Positions 61,892 to 64,000 of a stretch of 64,000 nt of DNA are shown in pieces; positions within the stretch are counted from its first letter, which is position 1; each line of letters opens with the position of its first letter. The notes under the pieces were generated by a model that worked only from the letters and a program-made list of their open reading frames with translations, ran no database searches and was not told the DNA's origin. The DNA is from Pseudorhodobacter sp. PARRP1 (GTDB taxonomy: Bacteria > Pseudomonadota > Alphaproteobacteria > Rhodobacterales > Rhodobacteraceae). Both the position numbers and the translations under genes were made by a program. The stretch is taken from assembly GCA_002256245.1 (NCBI GenBank), contig NKIU01000002.1:558001-622000 (forward strand), in the 5' to 3' direction.

Positions 61892-62623
61892 TCACGGCTG
61901 CTGGCGGATCGTCTCGGCTTGCAGGCGCGCGTGATAGTCGGGCAGGCCACGACCGGGCTCATCCGGGAACCTTTCCCCCGTCGTCGTCACCGAAACGATG
62001 CGATCCACCCGAAAGCTGCGAAAATCGCCGCGCACTTCGCAGAACGCGGCGAGGGTCGAGATTTTGGCGTGCTTCTCCAACGCCAGGGGGCGGATATCCC
62101 GGTGGCTTTCGGTGCCGCGTGGGTCGATATAGGTGATCGACACGCGCTCATGCGCCTTGATGGCGCGGCGCAGCAGCGGCAGATGTTTGGGCGCGCGGTT
62201 GTCAAGCGGGCCGGGGAAGGCGAACAGATCGCCGGGGTCTTTTGTTGGCGCAGGCGTCACCGCGGCAACCCGCTTTGCCAGCGCCCGCGCGGCCTTCGCA
62301 AGCGCCGGATCGCTGGCTTCGGTGGCAAGGCGCAAGCCCAACCGCAATGCCTCCAACTCGACGGCGTTCAGGATCATCGGCGGCAGCGTGATCGGCGCGC
62401 GCAGGATGTAGCCCACGCCACGCTCGCCCTCGACCGGAAGGCCACTGGCCATCAGCGTGTTCATGTCGCGCCAGATCGTGCGGATGGAGACGCCAAGGCG
62501 TTCGGAAATCTCTGACGCGCGGTGCAGGCGGCCATCGCGCAGGATTTGAATCAGATCGAACAGCCGGTCGGTGCGGCGCATGGGATGCCAGAGGGTCAGT
62601 TTTGCGGGGATAGCAACTGACAT
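61892..62623 (-). CDS. HTH/WYL-domain transcriptional regulator (YafY-like); start may be 62581
   Basis: MRRTDRLFDLIQILRDGRLHRASEISERLGVSIRTIWRDMNTLMASGLPVEGERGVGYIL...ERVSITYIDPRGTESHRDIRPLALEKHAKI. Confidence 0.9.
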   Translation of the reverse strand: MSVAIPAKLTLWHPMRRTDRLFDLIQILRDGRLHRASEISERLGVSIRTIWRDMNTLMASGLPVEGERGVGYILRAPITLPPMILNAVELEALRLGLRLATEASDPALAKAARALAKRVAAVTPAPTKDPGDLFAFPGPLDNRAPKHLPLLRRAIKAHERVSITYIDPRGTESHRDIRPLALEKHAKISTLAAFCEVRGDFRSFRVDRIVSVTTTGERFPDEPGRGLPDYHARLQAETIRQQP

Positions 62624-62746
62624 ATAGCTGTCAGCTATCTAGGCGTAAACCCATCATCCAAGGCCCATTTCCGGTTTCATTTCGCGCGGTTCCCTGCCTA
62701 AGTCAGTGGCGAACTTGCCGCGTGGCGGCTTTATGGAGGATTGAAC

Positions 62747-62974
62747 ATGCATCTGAGCCCCTTGCACCTGCTGGTGGTGGCGATCGTTGTGCTTGTGCTG
62801 TTTGGCAAAGGCAAAGTCTCGAACCTGATGGGCGAATTTGGCCGTGGGATCACCGCGTTCAAAAAAGGCGTCTCGGATGGCACGTCCGAGATTGAAAAAG
62901 AAGCCGCGGCCAAGGCTGCGCGCGATGTGACCCCGGTGGACGTGCCGGTTGGCACCGACAAAGACAAGGTCTGA
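62747..62974 (+). CDS. tatA: Sec-independent protein translocase TatA
   Basis: HLLVVAIVVLVLFGKGKVSNLMGEFGRGITAFKKGVSD; upstream of tatB and tatC. Confidence 0.95.
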   Translation: MHLSPLHLLVVAIVVLVLFGKGKVSNLMGEFGRGITAFKKGVSDGTSEIEKEAAAKAARDVTPVDVPVGTDKDKV

Positions 62975-63053
62975 GGCTTGCGGCTTTGGCTGCAATCTGA
63001 TGTCTGTCTGATCCAAGGCCAGGTGGGCCGGACGCCGCGAAGGGGCATATCTG

Positions 63054-63752
63054 ATGTTTGGGGATATCGGCTGGGCCGAATTGGTGCTGATTGGCATCGT
63101 GGCGCTGATTGTGATCGGGCCAGAGGATTTGCCGGACATGTTCCGACAGCTTGGCCGGTTTACCGCCAAGCTGCGGCAGATGTCGCGTGAATTCTCGCGC
63201 GCGATGGAGCAGGCGGCGCAGGACAGCGGCGTCAAGGACGTGGCGGATGATCTGAAGGCCGTCACCTCGGCCAAAAACCTTGGCCTGAACAAGGTCAAAG
63301 AGGCGGCGGATCGGTTCGAGAAATGGGACCCGATCAAGAACGCGGCCAAGCCGACCACGCCGGCAAGCGTTGGCGCACGCCCTGTGGTCACAACGCCGGC
63401 GGCTGATCCAGTGCCGGCCCCACCGTCGGCAGAACCCGCCATGGCCGAGGCCGCTGTGGTCGAGCCCAGGATCATTGGCCCCGAAACGCAGGCCCTGATG
63501 GACAAACAGGCGGCGAAAAAGGCCATCCTTGCGGAAGCCGCCGAGAAACTGAAGGCAGTCGATTCGAAGTCAGCCGATACCGGAATTGCTGCGTCAAAAG
63601 CCGAGGTGAAGCCTGCCGTCAAACCGCGTGTGCGCAAGGCTGTCGCAGCCGTCAAACCCGCAGAGACCGTTGCAGACACCGTTACAGAGAACCCTGTGGC
63701 CGCGCCCAAGCCACGCGCCCCGCGCAAGACCAAGAAGGCGGATGAAGCATGA
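63054..63752 (+). CDS. tatB: Sec-independent protein translocase TatB
   Basis: MFGDIGWAELVLIGIVALIVIGPEDLPDMFRQLGRFTAKLRQMSREFSRAMEQ. Confidence 0.95.
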   Translation: MFGDIGWAELVLIGIVALIVIGPEDLPDMFRQLGRFTAKLRQMSREFSRAMEQAAQDSGVKDVADDLKAVTSAKNLGLNKVKEAADRFEKWDPIKNAAKPTTPASVGARPVVTTPAADPVPAPPSAEPAMAEAAVVEPRIIGPETQALMDKQAAKKAILAEAAEKLKAVDSKSADTGIAASKAEVKPAVKPRVRKAVAAVKPAETVADTVTENPVAAPKPRAPRKTKKADEA

Positions 63753-64000
63753 GCCATACGGATGATGTGGATGCCAGCGCGGCACCGCTGATCGAGCACC
63801 TGAAAGAGCTGCGCAACCGCATCCTGATCTCGGTCGCGGTGCTTGGGGTGGGCTGTCTGGTGGGCTACCTTTTGTGGATTCCGATCTTTCACGTGCTGTC
63901 GATCCCGATGTGCAACGCGATGGCCGACTATGGCCAGAAATGTCAGTTTGTGCTGATCAAGTTGCAGGAAGGCTTCTTTGTTGCGGTCAAGATCGCGGTC
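63749..64000 (+). CDS. tatC: Sec-independent protein translocase TatC, truncated by window end
   Basis: ATGA overlap with tatB; MSHTDDVDASAAPLIEHLKELRNRILISVAVLGVGCLVGYLLW... Confidence 0.95.
   Translation, partial: MSHTDDVDASAAPLIEHLKELRNRILISVAVLGVGCLVGYLLWIPIFHVLSIPMCNAMADYGQKCQFVLIKLQEGFFVAVKIAV

Overview
The window is an ordinary-looking, GC-rich chromosomal segment from an alphaproteobacterium, most likely Rhodobacteraceae judging by gene content and order. The dominant feature is a complete complex I (nuoA-N) cluster at about 30.6-49.1 kb. It is interrupted by eight small non-nuo ORFs and followed by birA, coaX and an RNase J gene. Other recognisable blocks are: infC; a RES/Xre toxin-antitoxin pair; an assimilatory sulfate reduction cluster (fpr, DUF934, cysH, cysI, DUF2849) with a divergent Lrp-type regulator; a P450 coupled to an EamA transporter; tpiA; Fe-S assembly genes; ssb; tandem M20 peptidases; moaA; glmS-glmU; an MFS transporter coupled to a DegT-family aminotransferase; a DEAD-box helicase; prfC; a Hint-domain protein; and tatABC (tatC truncated at the window end). 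I saw no rRNA, tRNA, CRISPR array, prophage or transposase. I found no convincing large novel system. The best second-look items are: a family of dispersed mosaic intergenic repeats (core GCCTCCGGCGGGAGTATTTnnnCCAAGATGAAG); an apparent ATA start codon for infC; an uncharacterised protein with an NlpC/P60-like Cys/His arrangement; the ORFs embedded in nuo, including a His-rich membrane protein and an HhH-like extension on NuoE; a Hint protein with Ser at the usual Cys position; a membrane-anchored Ala-rich 11-residue repeat protein; and two related perfect palindromes (TGTCCmCGCGkGGACA). All calls come from reading the sequence and the supplied ORF translations. No database search was run.
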